In this document: in pieces, positions 49,411-58,595 of the stretch
Layout of the letters: each line of letters starts with the position of its first letter
Numbering within the stretch: position 1 is the stretch's first letter
Source: Treponema sp. UBA4377
GTDB taxonomy: Bacteria > Spirochaetota > Spirochaetia > Treponematales > Treponemataceae
Length of the DNA stretch: 64,000 bases
Assembly: GCA_002391235.1 (NCBI GenBank)
Contig: DGRX01000006.1
Location: 1-64,000 of the forward strand
Direction of reading: 5' to 3'
Position numbers and translations under genes: made by a program
Notes under the pieces: model-generated
The model's input: the letters and a program-made list of their open reading frames with translations, nothing else
What the model was told of the DNA's origin: nothing
Databases searched by the model: none

Positions 49411-51171
49411 CTATTCAACGCGCTCAAAACTAAATTTTACGTTGGACAATTGGCAAAGTTTTTCGCGGCTTGCGCTTTCAAAAGTTATTTCCAAAATGCA
49501 CGCGTCGGAGTTTATCAACTCTCCAGTAAGGACAACGGTTTTTTCAAACGCAAATTCTTGGAAGGCTTTTCCTCCGTCGTCAAGTTTTATCGTTTGGAAT
49601 TTATCCCATTTTTCGGTGGAACAATTGTTTAAATTTAAATCAACATAGTCAAGCGGCAAAGACGACTGGCCGATAAACGACACTTTTATCTTGGCGCCTT
49701 TTGGAAGTGATTTTGTAAAGCCTAAAATTCTTTCTGGCGGAAGAAAGAGGCTAAAACCGCCGTTGTTTCTGTCCCACTGGACCTTGTTTATCGAAATCTG
49801 TTCAATCACGGCCGCAGATTTTCTTCCGATAGCCACCGGCTCCAAAATTTCTTCCGCGCCAAGCGAAACAATTTTCGCCTCAACCTTAAAGCCGCTTATC
49901 GAAAGCTCTTCGTCAAACTTGTTCGAGTCGTAAGAAAAAGAAAGCGTCGCGTAACTTGTGTTTTCGATTTCCTTTTCAATGAACGCGCGAATTCTTTGGT
50001 TGAACGAAGCGCCCGCGAAAAATCCTTTTCCGGCGTTAGGAACCGCATAGCAATGCGGACTTGCGTCAAACTGCTCGCCTTTGCCGCTTCTGAACGCCAT
50101 TCCAAAATACGGAGCCCTCTTGTCTGAGACGCCGCTGATTTTCAATTCCACAACCGACCCGGCGGGAATTATTCTCTTTGTGCCAAAAAGCCTGCGCAAG
50201 GGAATTCCAAAACTGTAATTGTATTCGCCGGTCTTTTGGTTGTAAACGCTTTTGGCGAATTTTACCGAAGGACTTTCGGTAGCGCCGGCCGCACTTTCTT
50301 CTATCTCTACAGGCTCGGCTGGCTCCGCTTTTTGCGCCGCGGCCGTCTCTTGCGCGCTTTCTTCTTCGTCATCCTTCGTTTCTGCTAGAACCGCTTTTTG
50401 ATCGGCGCGGTTGTCCGGCGTGGCGGCGACTTCCTTTTCTTGCGCGGGCTCTACCGGCGCTTCTTCCTCCGTGACAATTTCTTCCACAACAGGCTCCGGC
50501 TCGGCTTCGACAATCGGCTCTTCGGTGACAATGAATTCTTCGCCCGCCGTTACCGTTTGCGCTTCCTCAACCGGCTTTTGGAAAAGCGCCGCCTTTGGAA
50601 CGTTCGTCACCACGGCCTCGCCTTCGATGACTTCAACGACGGCCTCTTTGGGCTGGCTTTCTTTTTTTTCGTTTTTCTCCGCCTTTGAAATCGTAATCTT
50701 TACTTTTGAATTTGGCGCGGCGGAAATTTTTTTCTTTACAGCCATGACGACCGCTTCCTCTCCGTCTTGCGCGCTGGCCAGCAAAATTTCTCCGCTTAAA
50801 AAGTCAATGGCCTTTTCTTTTTTATTGCTGAAAATTTGAATCAATGAATTTTCTTTTAGCTGGATTTTCGTTCCTGTCTTTTCAAATTGGGCGTGGATTT
50901 CCGAGTCTTGCGCCGTGCGAATTTTGTCGCCGTTGTAAATTGGGCTTTCTTGATTCACGCGCTCCCAAATGTCGTTGTCAATAAATTTGCGCTGGACTAC
51001 GTTCTTCTTAAAATAAATTTTCGCCACCGCGACTTCGTTGTTCTTTAACGACCAAGAATTTATGTCCTTGTAATAAAGGCCAAGCGCCGTCGCCGCTCCA
51101 AGAGAACACAAAATAAAAAGCAAAATGTCGGCAATGTTAGCCTTCAATCTTGTATTTCTTTTCTTCGTCAT
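49411..51171 (-). CDS. FecR-domain protein with Glu/Pro-rich linker
   Basis: The 586 aa protein has one N-terminal membrane helix (ILLFILCSLGAATALGLYY), then a FecR-type beta domain (~residues 60-200; RTAQDSEIHAQFEKTGTKIQ, LKENSLIQIF). An acidic linker at ~225-310 rich in Glu, Pro, Val and Ala follows, then a C-terminal all-beta region of ~280 residues that I do not recognise. It faces the periplasm or outer space. Its first 35 nt overlap the 3' end of the upstream adenylate cyclase, so the two are translationally linked. Confidence 0.8.
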   Translation of the reverse strand: MTKKRNTRLKANIADILLFILCSLGAATALGLYYKDINSWSLKNNEVAVAKIYFKKNVVQRKFIDNDIWERVNQESPIYNGDKIRTAQDSEIHAQFEKTGTKIQLKENSLIQIFSNKKEKAIDFLSGEILLASAQDGEEAVVMAVKKKISAAPNSKVKITISKAEKNEKKESQPKEAVVEVIEGEAVVTNVPKAALFQKPVEEAQTVTAGEEFIVTEEPIVEAEPEPVVEEIVTEEEAPVEPAQEKEVAATPDNRADQKAVLAETKDDEEESAQETAAAQKAEPAEPVEIEESAAGATESPSVKFAKSVYNQKTGEYNYSFGIPLRRLFGTKRIIPAGSVVELKISGVSDKRAPYFGMAFRSGKGEQFDASPHCYAVPNAGKGFFAGASFNQRIRAFIEKEIENTSYATLSFSYDSNKFDEELSISGFKVEAKIVSLGAEEILEPVAIGRKSAAVIEQISINKVQWDRNNGGFSLFLPPERILGFTKSLPKGAKIKVSFIGQSSLPLDYVDLNLNNCSTEKWDKFQTIKLDDGGKAFQEFAFEKTVVLTGELINSDACILEITFESASREKLCQLSNVKFSFERVE

Positions 51172-52984
51172 CAGTGTTCACCTTTGCCAAATCAGGCGCG
51201 GTAGTTCCGATAATCTTTCGCACTTCTTCAATTGCGCTTGGCCTTTCTTTTCCCGCAAGGTTAATGACCGCGAACATTTTTATCGCGTCAGTCTTTCCCT
51301 TTACGTGAACGCCGGGCATTTCCTCGACAATAACTTTGTCCTTGATAAGATTGTATGTGTTTTCAGTAATCAAAATGTCGGTGGCAAAGGGCTTGTTCAA
51401 AGCCTCGGTGCGGCTCGCCAGGTTCACCGCGTCGCCGATAACCGTGTATTCCATTCTTTCGTTGGAGCCGATTTGCCCGGCGACGACCGGGCCCGAATTT
51501 ATTCCGCAGCCGATTCTTACCGGCGCCACTCCCCGTTCCTTGCGCGACTGGTTAAAGTGAAAAAGCGAAACGCGCATCATAAGAGCGGCGGTGACGGCGT
51601 TGAGCGCGTCAAGGGCGGGACTGCCCGCGGACTCAGGCGCTCCCCAAACCGCCATAATCGCGTCGCCGATGTATTTGTCAACGACGCCGTTTGTCTTGTT
51701 GACGCACTCGACCATTCGCGTCATGTAGGCGTTCAAAAATTCTACGACTTCTTTTGGTTGCATCGTTTCGCTCATCGCTGTAAAGGAACGGATGTCGCTA
51801 AAGAAAATCGTCGCGTTGCGGTTTTCGCCTCCAAGCGCAAGCTCTCCGCTGGCGGCCTTTTGCGCGATTGTCTTATTGGTAAATTTGCTGAACGACACCA
51901 TCAATTTTTCCCGCTCGGCAAGACCCTTTCCCATTTGAATGAATGAGGAAGTAAGCAATCCGATTTCGTCATGCGTGCGAGGCTTGATGTCCAATTCAAA
52001 TTCGCCCCGCTCTATTTTTGCGGAAGCGTCAACCAAGTCGGCGATTGGATTGGTAATGTTTTTGCTGAACAAACGAATCGCCATAATCGCGATGAACAAA
52101 ATAGCGAGCGAAAACAAGATGATTCTGTAAGTGGTGCGATTGATTACGGCAAAAACGGAATTTTCTGAAACGCTCGTTATGACATAAAGGTTGTCCTTTG
52201 TCTTGTGGACCGAAATGAATTTCCTTCCGTCTTCCGTCTCCGCAAGGCTTTGAGTGTTGTCAACGCCTTCTTTGTCCTTAATGCTGTCGATAAGGCTTTG
52301 CGCGGCAACGTAAGTTTTTTGCTCGCTTTCATAGTCAGGATTTATAAGGACGGTGGAATCTTGGTCAACCAAAATCGTCGCGTTGTTCGCTCCGGAACTC
52401 ATAAGCGCGGCCAAGGCTTTTGTGTCAACGCCAACCGCCGCGTTCTTGACGGCGTTCAGCGGCCCATATTGAAAAGTGAAAATAATCGAATCAATGCCAA
52501 GCGTTTCCCTGGCGTTAAAGTAGCGGACTTTTCCGCTGGCCGCGCTTTTGTTGGCGATTAAAAAATCCGAAAGTTTTTTTTCGCCGGCCGCTCCTCCGAT
52601 TTTTTCTTTGAACGATGGGTTCACTTTTAAGTTTGTGTCAGGGCTGAAAACAAAAATTATGTCGTCGTTGACCCTAAAAAAATCCGCAATCAATGAAGCT
52701 CGGACCTCTTGGCTTGCTTGGCCTCCTTTTTTGGCCGGTTCCTTAATTTTTGAAAAAGCGTCAAACAGTATGTAGGAATTCTTTTGAGCGTTTGTAAAAG
52801 TCTGTTGAACGGTTTGCGCGGTCCTGGCGTTAATCGTGTGGTTGTTTTCTTCGGCCTTGCGCCTGTCATCGCCGCGAACAAGCGTGGAAACAAGAAAGGT
52901 CGTCAAACCCAAGACAAGAATGATAAGGAATGAAAACAGTAAAATATGCTTTAACGCAATTGGAAATTTAATTTTTTGATCCAC
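51137..52984 (-). CDS. Class III adenylate cyclase with Cache and HAMP domains
   Basis: The 615 aa protein has an N-terminal membrane helix (HILLFSFLIILVLGLTTFLV), then a periplasmic Cache-like sensor (~50-290), a second helix, a HAMP domain (ITNPIADLVDASAKIERGEF) and a cyclase domain at ~395-600 with the metal Asp in IFFSDIRSFTAM, the Lys in VVDKYIGDAIMAVWG and VIGDAVNLASRTE. It makes cAMP from an external signal. It overlaps the FecR-domain gene, suggesting a joint envelope sensing unit. Confidence 0.92.
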   Translation of the reverse strand: MDQKIKFPIALKHILLFSFLIILVLGLTTFLVSTLVRGDDRRKAEENNHTINARTAQTVQQTFTNAQKNSYILFDAFSKIKEPAKKGGQASQEVRASLIADFFRVNDDIIFVFSPDTNLKVNPSFKEKIGGAAGEKKLSDFLIANKSAASGKVRYFNARETLGIDSIIFTFQYGPLNAVKNAAVGVDTKALAALMSSGANNATILVDQDSTVLINPDYESEQKTYVAAQSLIDSIKDKEGVDNTQSLAETEDGRKFISVHKTKDNLYVITSVSENSVFAVINRTTYRIILFSLAILFIAIMAIRLFSKNITNPIADLVDASAKIERGEFELDIKPRTHDEIGLLTSSFIQMGKGLAEREKLMVSFSKFTNKTIAQKAASGELALGGENRNATIFFSDIRSFTAMSETMQPKEVVEFLNAYMTRMVECVNKTNGVVDKYIGDAIMAVWGAPESAGSPALDALNAVTAALMMRVSLFHFNQSRKERGVAPVRIGCGINSGPVVAGQIGSNERMEYTVIGDAVNLASRTEALNKPFATDILITENTYNLIKDKVIVEEMPGVHVKGKTDAIKMFAVINLAGKERPSAIEEVRKIIGTTAPDLAKVNTDDEEKKYKIEG

Positions 52985-53090
52985 GTTTTTCTCCGCCTTA
53001 ATTATAACTCGGCAAGAGCAAAACGCGCAAGAGAAAAAACTAAATTTTGATATAAAATTATATTATTTTAACTATAAACGAACGGAGCGC

Positions 53091-53402
53091 TTAATAAAGC
53101 TCCTCGCGCAAGGCTCGCATCAATTCCTTTTCGACCGACTGCATTACGGTGTTTTTTATAGCTTTTATCTTTCGTTCTGTCGGCGAATCCTTTTCCCGTT
53201 TTTGAAAAAGGACCTGCGGTTCAACGCCAAGCGCCGCGGCGATTCTCTCAATTGTGGAAAGTTTTGGAACATTTCTGTAAATTTCCATAAGCCCTATGTA
53301 ACTGGTAGCCGTGTTGCACGCTTCCGCCAGCTGTTCCTGCGTGATGCCCTTTTCTTTGCGGATTCTCTTGATGTTGTCTATTACAGTCTTTTCCAAAGTC
53401 AT
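53091..53402 (-). CDS. XRE-family regulator
   Basis: The 103 aa protein has an HTH_3 at ~6-62 (IRKEKGITQEQLAEACNTAT, then SYIGLMEIYRNVPKLSTIER). It is divergent from two secreted paralogues at 53535; direct repeats TTTCATATATAA in the shared promoter region are plausible binding sites. Confidence 0.85.
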   Translation of the reverse strand: MTLEKTVIDNIKRIRKEKGITQEQLAEACNTATSYIGLMEIYRNVPKLSTIERIAAALGVEPQVLFQKREKDSPTERKIKAIKNTVMQSVEKELMRALREELY

Positions 53403-53451
53403 AATTCTTGCATAACTATATTATCTAAATTATATATAACAATATATTATA

Positions 53452-53516
53452 TTTCATATATAAAAATATTTTTATTGACTTTTTAGATATAAGCATATAT
53501 CATTTTTCATATATAA
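53452..53516 (+). promoter_or_regulatory. Promoter with direct repeats upstream of the secreted paralogues
   Basis: TTTCATATATAA occurs at 53452-53463 and again at 53505-53516, 53 bp apart. TTGACT (53475-53480), 17 nt, TATCAT (53498-53503) forms a promoter between them. The second repeat lies at the start of transcription. Confidence 0.6.
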
Positions 53517-53534
53517 TTAACTATGGAGGAATTT

Positions 53535-54461
53535 ATGAAAAAAATTGGACGCGCTCTTTTTTGCGCGGCTTGCTTGTCGCTCTTGGCGGCCAGCCTTTAC
53601 GCCGCCCCAAAAGCAAAGGCGCCAAAAGACATTTGGGTTGCCAAAGAAAAAAACGGAATGTTGGTGACAACAGACGCAAACGGCTGGGCCCAAGTGGACT
53701 TTGGAGAGGAAGTGGATCTTTCCGGCTACAAGTATTTGCAGGTTGAATGTTCCAGCCCCGACGGAAAAAAATTCTCGCACATTCAATTAATCTTTGGCTT
53801 TGTTCCAGAAGAAAACGAAGACTATGATTGGGATGAGTCGGCAAAAATTACAATTTACAACATCCAAAAAAAGCCCGCGCTTTACCAAGGCATAGTTTAT
53901 GGCCCCAACATGTGCTACGAGCATTGGGAAAACGGAAAGAAAATTTACAGAAACCCGGAAAAGGCTGCCGCCGACCATTTTAACATAGGCGTTTATGACG
54001 CAAACTGGAAGAACATTCCGAACATAAAAATTTTCGTAAAGAAAGTGACCGCCACAAACAACGCGATTGGCCAATTGCATGTGATTGACTATAGCAAGGC
54101 TCGTTTCTTTGCAATCAACAATTCAGTCACATGGGACGACGGAAGCAAGCACTACGCTTATTGGGCGGACCTTCAAGAAACATTGGGAACGACCCCCAAA
54201 GCCGGCGACATCGTTCAGCTAAAACTAAAAGGAACAAACGCCTATGCCTTGGGCAATTTCCGCGCGAACGTTTTTGACGATTCAGGCGAATGGCAGCCAG
54301 TTTCAGTTGAATGGAATGGTCGCGGATTCGCGAAAGGACAAAAAATCAACGACACGATTGACCTTCCGATTCTAAAAAACGGTTCAAAGATGACGCTCGA
54401 AATCATCACCTTTGAAGACGAAAGCGAGTTCAAAGGCCCCTACTTGATTTATTCAAAGTAA
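53535..54461 (+). CDS. Secreted protein of unknown function, paralogue 1
   Basis: The 308 aa protein has a signal peptide (ALFCAACLSLLAASLYAAPK) and no known domain. Shared blocks with the next gene include GYKYLQVECSSPDG, NIKIFVKKVTATN and a C-terminal ending in GPYLI. The start is the ATG at 53535, preceded by GGAGG; the earlier ATG at 53523 contains that ribosome site. It looks like a beta-sandwich surface or carbohydrate-binding protein, but this is inference. Confidence 0.75.
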   Translation: MKKIGRALFCAACLSLLAASLYAAPKAKAPKDIWVAKEKNGMLVTTDANGWAQVDFGEEVDLSGYKYLQVECSSPDGKKFSHIQLIFGFVPEENEDYDWDESAKITIYNIQKKPALYQGIVYGPNMCYEHWENGKKIYRNPEKAAADHFNIGVYDANWKNIPNIKIFVKKVTATNNAIGQLHVIDYSKARFFAINNSVTWDDGSKHYAYWADLQETLGTTPKAGDIVQLKLKGTNAYALGNFRANVFDDSGEWQPVSVEWNGRGFAKGQKINDTIDLPILKNGSKMTLEIITFEDESEFKGPYLIYSK

Positions 54462-54485
54462 GAGAAAAAGCTTAAGGAGAAAATT

Positions 54486-55385
54486 ATGAAAAAGAACAAT
54501 AAAATATTCTTGGGCGCGCTTTGCTTGGCCTTTGCCGCGGCCAGCCTTTACGCCGCTCCCAAAACAAAAGACATTTATGTTTCGCCCGACGCCAATGGAA
54601 CTCTTTTGACCACCGACGGCGAAGGCCATGCCTCGTTGGATTTGGACAAGCCCGTTGACTTTGCAGGCTACAAGTACGTCACCTATGAATGCTCCAGCCC
54701 CGATGGCGCCAAAATCGCAAATCTTTACATCAACACCTACTACGGCGAAGAAGACGAAAACCACAACGCTCCAAAAAGCAGCACGGTTTGCATCGGCGAC
54801 ATTTCTAAAAAAATCTCCGCCTATCAAACTTTTGTTTACGGCGCGACAAACAAATTTTATGACTACGGATGGGTTGACGGAAAGTGCGACATTCGCCCCG
54901 CCAACAAAACGATTTGCGAACGCTTAGGCGTCGCCGTCGCCGACAAGGACTGGAACTGGCTTCCTGGAATCAAGATTTACATCAAGAAAGTCACCGCCAC
55001 CAACGAGCCGCTTGGAAAGGTCGTCACTGTTGACTTGACAAAGGTTCGCTTTGCCGCGGCCAACGACGGGGATTCCTACTATTGCCACATTCCCCTCAGC
55101 GACATTTTGAGCGTTCAAGCCCAAAAAGGCGACGTCATTAAGTTTGCGCTAAAAGGAAACAATGTCTATGGCGTAAACACTCTTCAATTGAATATTACGG
55201 AGGAAGTTAAAGGCGGATACGCGTACAAGCCTGTGTCTCAGTCTGTCCAAGTAGGAGACATTCCAGCAGGCCAAATCAATGTGCCCGTGGAATTTGTTTT
55301 GAACAAAAACGCTTCAAAAATTAGGCTTGAGCTTGACGCCTACAAGGGCGACAACGACGGCCCCTTCCTAATTTTGTTTGAGTAG
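54486..55385 (+). CDS. Secreted protein of unknown function, paralogue 2
   Basis: The 299 aa protein has a signal peptide (GALCLAFAAASLYAAPK) and blocks matching paralogue 1: GYKYVTYECSSPDG, IKIYIKKVTATN, and a closing GPFLILFE. It starts 24 nt after paralogue 1 and ends before a strong terminator, so both share one transcript. Arisen by tandem duplication followed by divergence. Confidence 0.75.
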   Translation: MKKNNKIFLGALCLAFAAASLYAAPKTKDIYVSPDANGTLLTTDGEGHASLDLDKPVDFAGYKYVTYECSSPDGAKIANLYINTYYGEEDENHNAPKSSTVCIGDISKKISAYQTFVYGATNKFYDYGWVDGKCDIRPANKTICERLGVAVADKDWNWLPGIKIYIKKVTATNEPLGKVVTVDLTKVRFAAANDGDSYYCHIPLSDILSVQAQKGDVIKFALKGNNVYGVNTLQLNITEEVKGGYAYKPVSQSVQVGDIPAGQINVPVEFVLNKNASKIRLELDAYKGDNDGPFLILFE

Positions 55386-55401
55386 TTCACAAGACTAAGA
55401 A

Positions 55402-55430
55402 GCCCCGCCGAAAGGCGGGGCGTTTTTTTT
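55402..55430 (+). terminator. Rho-independent terminator after the secreted paralogues
   Basis: GCCCCGCC-GAAA-GGCGGGGC (55402-55421) with a GAAA tetraloop, then eight T after a G. Confidence 0.92.
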
Positions 55431-55457
55431 GGCTTGCGATTGTTTTAGGCAAGCGTA

Positions 55458-56870
55458 TTACAAGCTGATTCGGTAAACCTTGGAGCCGCGCTCGGGGTTC
55501 CAAAGCTTTTTGCGCTCGGCGGGAATCGAGTCGATTGAGTCGGGCGCGAATCCCAGCTTTTCAAAAAAGTCGGCCGTCTGCGTGGTCATAACAAAAACCG
55601 ATTTTATTTTTTGCGCTCTTGCCTTGTCCAACAAATAGTTTACAATCTTTGGGCCGACGCCCATGTTTCCGTAAGCGGGATCGACGGCGACAGCGCAAAT
55701 CTCCGCTTGCGTCGCCTCACTGGAAGCGCCCGATTCTTGGTAAACCTTTAGCGCGGCGCAGGCGTGGATTCCTTCGTCAACGTTGTAGACGATGTAGCTG
55801 TCCAAGTCGGCCTTAAGCTGCTTTGCCGTGCGTTCCAACAAAATTCCTTTTTGGACAAAAGGATTCATCAACGACAAAACGCTTGGTATGTCCTGCGGCT
55901 GCATCGCGCGCAAGTCGCCGTAGCCGTTGTTGTAAACCATCGTTCCGCTTCCGATGCCGCTGAAAATTTCGCATGGCAAAATTCCGTCAACCTTTCCGTT
56001 TAGAATGTGAACGCGGTCAACGCCTTTTTTGCACGCGTCCTTTGCCAAGCGCAAGAGCGAAAGTATTTGCGCGCGGTGTTCGCTTGCCCCGCGATTTTTT
56101 TCCAAACCGCAATCGGCGGGCGCGGCGCTTTTTGGGCTTGCCTCCGCCCCGCAATCGCCGTTCATGCGCAAGATTTCCTCCGCCTCCGCAAGATTCATCG
56201 CCGGAATGTTTCCGTCGCCGCTAAGGTGAACGCTGTCAGGAAGCGAAAATTCATTCTTGGAAATTTTTGGGTCGGGAAGGATGTAAAAAAGCTTTTGCGC
56301 CTTTAGGCCGCAAGCGATTTGCTGGGCCAGCTCCGCGCTTGAAATATTGTAGGGCTTTCCCAAATCGTTCCAGCCGATGCAGGGAAAAATCGGAATGAAG
56401 CCGTCGTCCAATGTTTGCTTTATGACGTCGATTTTAAGCTTGTCGATTTCGCCGGCCGTTCCGTAATCGGTTCCGTCAAGAACGCCCTTGGCGCGGGCCT
56501 TGACCCAGTTGCCGATGACGGCGGTTCGGTTTTCGCCGGCCAAGTGGTTCATGATTGTGTTGGCCACGTCAAAGGCCGCGGTCTTGATTAACGGCATGGC
56601 GGATTCGGGCGCGACGCGCGAGCCCTTTTGGATTTTCCATTCGATTTTGGCGCCGTCCAAAATTTCGCTGATTTGCTTTCGCGCGCCTGGGGACACGATG
56701 ACTTTTAGGCCGGCCTGGTGAATCAGCGCTATGTCGTGAATCAGGCTGGGCAAAAGGCCCGAGTCGATTATTTGGTCGTCAATGTGTATGACCGCCAAGG
56801 CGTCCTTAAAAATCTTTATGTAGTTTATCACGTCGCGGATCTGCTTGGCGCTTTCCGATAAATTTTCCAT
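55458..56870 (-). CDS. argA: Amino-acid N-acetyltransferase (N-acetylglutamate synthase, kinase-GNAT type)
   Basis: The 470 aa protein has an N-terminal amino acid kinase-like domain (LAVIHIDDQIIDSGLLPSLI, KVIVSPGARKQISE, IFPCIGWNDLGKPYNISSAE), then a C-terminal GNAT domain (~310-470; AVDPAYGNMGVGPKIVNYLL). This is the ArgA architecture that makes N-acetylglutamate as the first step of arginine synthesis. An Ala/Ser/Cys-rich insertion lies between the domains (~245-275). It is a lone gene here. Confidence 0.88.
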   Translation of the reverse strand: MENLSESAKQIRDVINYIKIFKDALAVIHIDDQIIDSGLLPSLIHDIALIHQAGLKVIVSPGARKQISEILDGAKIEWKIQKGSRVAPESAMPLIKTAAFDVANTIMNHLAGENRTAVIGNWVKARAKGVLDGTDYGTAGEIDKLKIDVIKQTLDDGFIPIFPCIGWNDLGKPYNISSAELAQQIACGLKAQKLFYILPDPKISKNEFSLPDSVHLSGDGNIPAMNLAEAEEILRMNGDCGAEASPKSAAPADCGLEKNRGASEHRAQILSLLRLAKDACKKGVDRVHILNGKVDGILPCEIFSGIGSGTMVYNNGYGDLRAMQPQDIPSVLSLMNPFVQKGILLERTAKQLKADLDSYIVYNVDEGIHACAALKVYQESGASSEATQAEICAVAVDPAYGNMGVGPKIVNYLLDKARAQKIKSVFVMTTQTADFFEKLGFAPDSIDSIPAERKKLWNPERGSKVYRISL

Positions 56871-56928
56871 CGCCTTTTATTTTTCACTTTTTGCGGGTCT
56901 TGTCAAGGGAAAGAATCGTTATAGTTTC

Positions 56929-57036
56929 TTTCTATACCTTCTAATATAGAAATTGTATAAAAAAATCTATTGACAAACTGCGCAATAAAAGATAAAGTTC
57001 ATTATAATTTAGAATATTTCCTATCGGTTTAATAGG
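56929..57036 (+). promoter_or_regulatory. Promoter region of the MetNIQ-nitrogenase-like operon with two dyads
   Basis: A perfect dyad TTTCTATA-N8-TATAGAAA (56929-56952) precedes TTGACA (56970-56975), 17 nt and TAAAGT (56993-56998). A second dyad CCTAT-N7-ATAGG (57020-57036) lies downstream, 25 nt before the metN-like start. I see no S-box, SAM-II or T-box pattern. The dyads are candidate sites for a sulfur-responsive repressor or activator that is not encoded in the window. Confidence 0.5.
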
Positions 57037-57060
57037 TATTTATTCTTTGAGGGACTTTTT

Positions 57061-57849
57061 ATGGCTTACATTGAGATTTCGAATCTATACAAGACATACT
57101 ATCCTCACGGCCAGGCGCTGCCCGTTTTGCGCGGCATAAACCTTTCAATATATAAGGGCGAAATTTTTGGAATAATAGGCTTTTCGGGAGCGGGAAAATC
57201 CACCTTGGCTCGCTGCATAAACCGCCTGGAGACTCCCGACAAGGGTTCAATCATAATCGGAGGAACTGACATATTGGCTTTGGAAAAAAAGGAGCTTAGG
57301 GTGGAACGTCGGCGAATCGGAATGATTTTCCAGACATTCAACTTGTTCGAAGCAAAGACAGTATACAAAAATATAGCTTACCCGTTGGTAATTTCTGGCG
57401 TTCCCAAAAAAGAAATAAAACGCCGCGTGGAAGAGACCGCGGAACTTGTAGGCCTGACAGACAAGCTGGACATTTACCCTGGAGCCTTGAGCGGCGGACA
57501 AAAACAACGCGTGGGAATCGCGCGCGCGTTAATCAACAATCCGGACGTTTTGCTCAGCGACGAGGCGACAAGCGCCCTTGACCCGCAGACCACGCTGCAA
57601 ATTTTGGATTTGCTTAAAGAGATAAACGAAAAAACCGGCATCACAATCTTGATGATAACGCATGAACTTGAAGCCGTAAAATACGCTTGCCAAAGAATGG
57701 CTGTTTTGGAGGAAGGAAAAATTGTTGAAGAAGGAAGCGTCTTTAACATTTTCAACAATCCAGAAAGCCGCACCGGCGAGCTTTTTGCAAAGGTCTTCTT
57801 CCGTTTGAACAACGAACAGTTGTGCAAAGACGGAATGTATACAATTTAA
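57061..57849 (+). CDS. metN: MetN-like ABC importer ATPase, without NIL domain
   Basis: The 262 aa protein has Walker A GFSGAGKST, the Q-loop and signature LSGGQKQRVGIARAL, Walker B VLLSDEATSALDP and an H-loop MITHELE. The closest class is MetN (methionine importer). Full MetN is about 340 aa with a C-terminal NIL (ACT-like) domain that lets methionine inhibit transport; this protein ends ~20 residues after the ATPase core, so that brake is missing. It is the first gene of the unit with metI, metQ and the nitrogenase-like genes. Confidence 0.85.
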   Translation: MAYIEISNLYKTYYPHGQALPVLRGINLSIYKGEIFGIIGFSGAGKSTLARCINRLETPDKGSIIIGGTDILALEKKELRVERRRIGMIFQTFNLFEAKTVYKNIAYPLVISGVPKKEIKRRVEETAELVGLTDKLDIYPGALSGGQKQRVGIARALINNPDVLLSDEATSALDPQTTLQILDLLKEINEKTGITILMITHELEAVKYACQRMAVLEEGKIVEEGSVFNIFNNPESRTGELFAKVFFRLNNEQLCKDGMYTI

Positions 57850-57863
57850 AAAAGGAGAAGGAC

Positions 57864-58574
57864 ATGAGTTTGTTGGACAACAGTTTGTGGGCGGTTCTGA
57901 AATCATCGGTTTCCGTCGAAATCTGGTCAAAACTTTGGCCTTCAATTTTTGACACTCTCTACATGACGGCGTTGGCCAGCCTGATTGTTTTGGTGTTTGG
58001 TTTGGCGCTCGGAGTCTTGTTGACTGTGACAAGCCCCGACGGACTTTTTCCGCTGCCAGCAGTTTACAAGGTTTGGGGTTGGCTCATCAACACGCTGCGC
58101 TCTTTGCCGCAGATGGTGATGATTATCATGCTCATTCCTTTGGCGCGCTTTTTGTTCGGAAAAAGTTACGGAGCGAATCCTTGCATTGTGGCTATCGCCG
58201 CAAGTTGCATTCCGATGTACGCGCGCGTTGTAGAAAGCAGCCTGCTGGAAATTAACAAGGGCAAGATAGAGGCGGCCAAATCAATCGGCTCGTCAAACTT
58301 GCAGATTATTTTCCATGCGCTGCTTCCCGAAACTTTGCCGTCGTTGATACGAGGCTTTACCATTACGGTAATAGCGGTTCTTTCGATGACGGCGCTAGCG
58401 GGAATGTTCGGCGCGGGCGGAATCGGAGACGTTGCCGTTCGCTATGGTTACCAACGCTTTCAGCATGACAAGCTGTTAGCCTGCATTTACGTTTTGGTCG
58501 TTCTGGTTCAGATTGTCCAAAGCGCGGGAAATTTTGTGTCAAACAGAATTTTAAAAACAAGAGCCTTGATATAA
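57864..58574 (+). CDS. metI: MetI-like ABC permease
   Basis: The 236 aa protein has five membrane helices and the permease EAA loop (EAAKSIGSSNLQIIFHALLP, ~150-170) that docks to the ATPase. The N-terminus WSKLWPSIFDTLYMTALASL is typical of MetI. It starts 14 nt after metN with an AAGGAG ribosome site. It carries the substrate delivered by the MetQ-like lipoprotein. Confidence 0.9.
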   Translation: MSLLDNSLWAVLKSSVSVEIWSKLWPSIFDTLYMTALASLIVLVFGLALGVLLTVTSPDGLFPLPAVYKVWGWLINTLRSLPQMVMIIMLIPLARFLFGKSYGANPCIVAIAASCIPMYARVVESSLLEINKGKIEAAKSIGSSNLQIIFHALLPETLPSLIRGFTITVIAVLSMTALAGMFGAGGIGDVAVRYGYQRFQHDKLLACIYVLVVLVQIVQSAGNFVSNRILKTRALI

Positions 58575-58595
58575 GGAAAAAAAAGGAGAACATTT

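Noticed and set aside
56880..57060. SAM or T-box riboswitch before the methionine-type importer
   Set aside because: The leader is short and AT-rich with only simple dyads; no kink-turn or conserved S-box or T-box core could be found.
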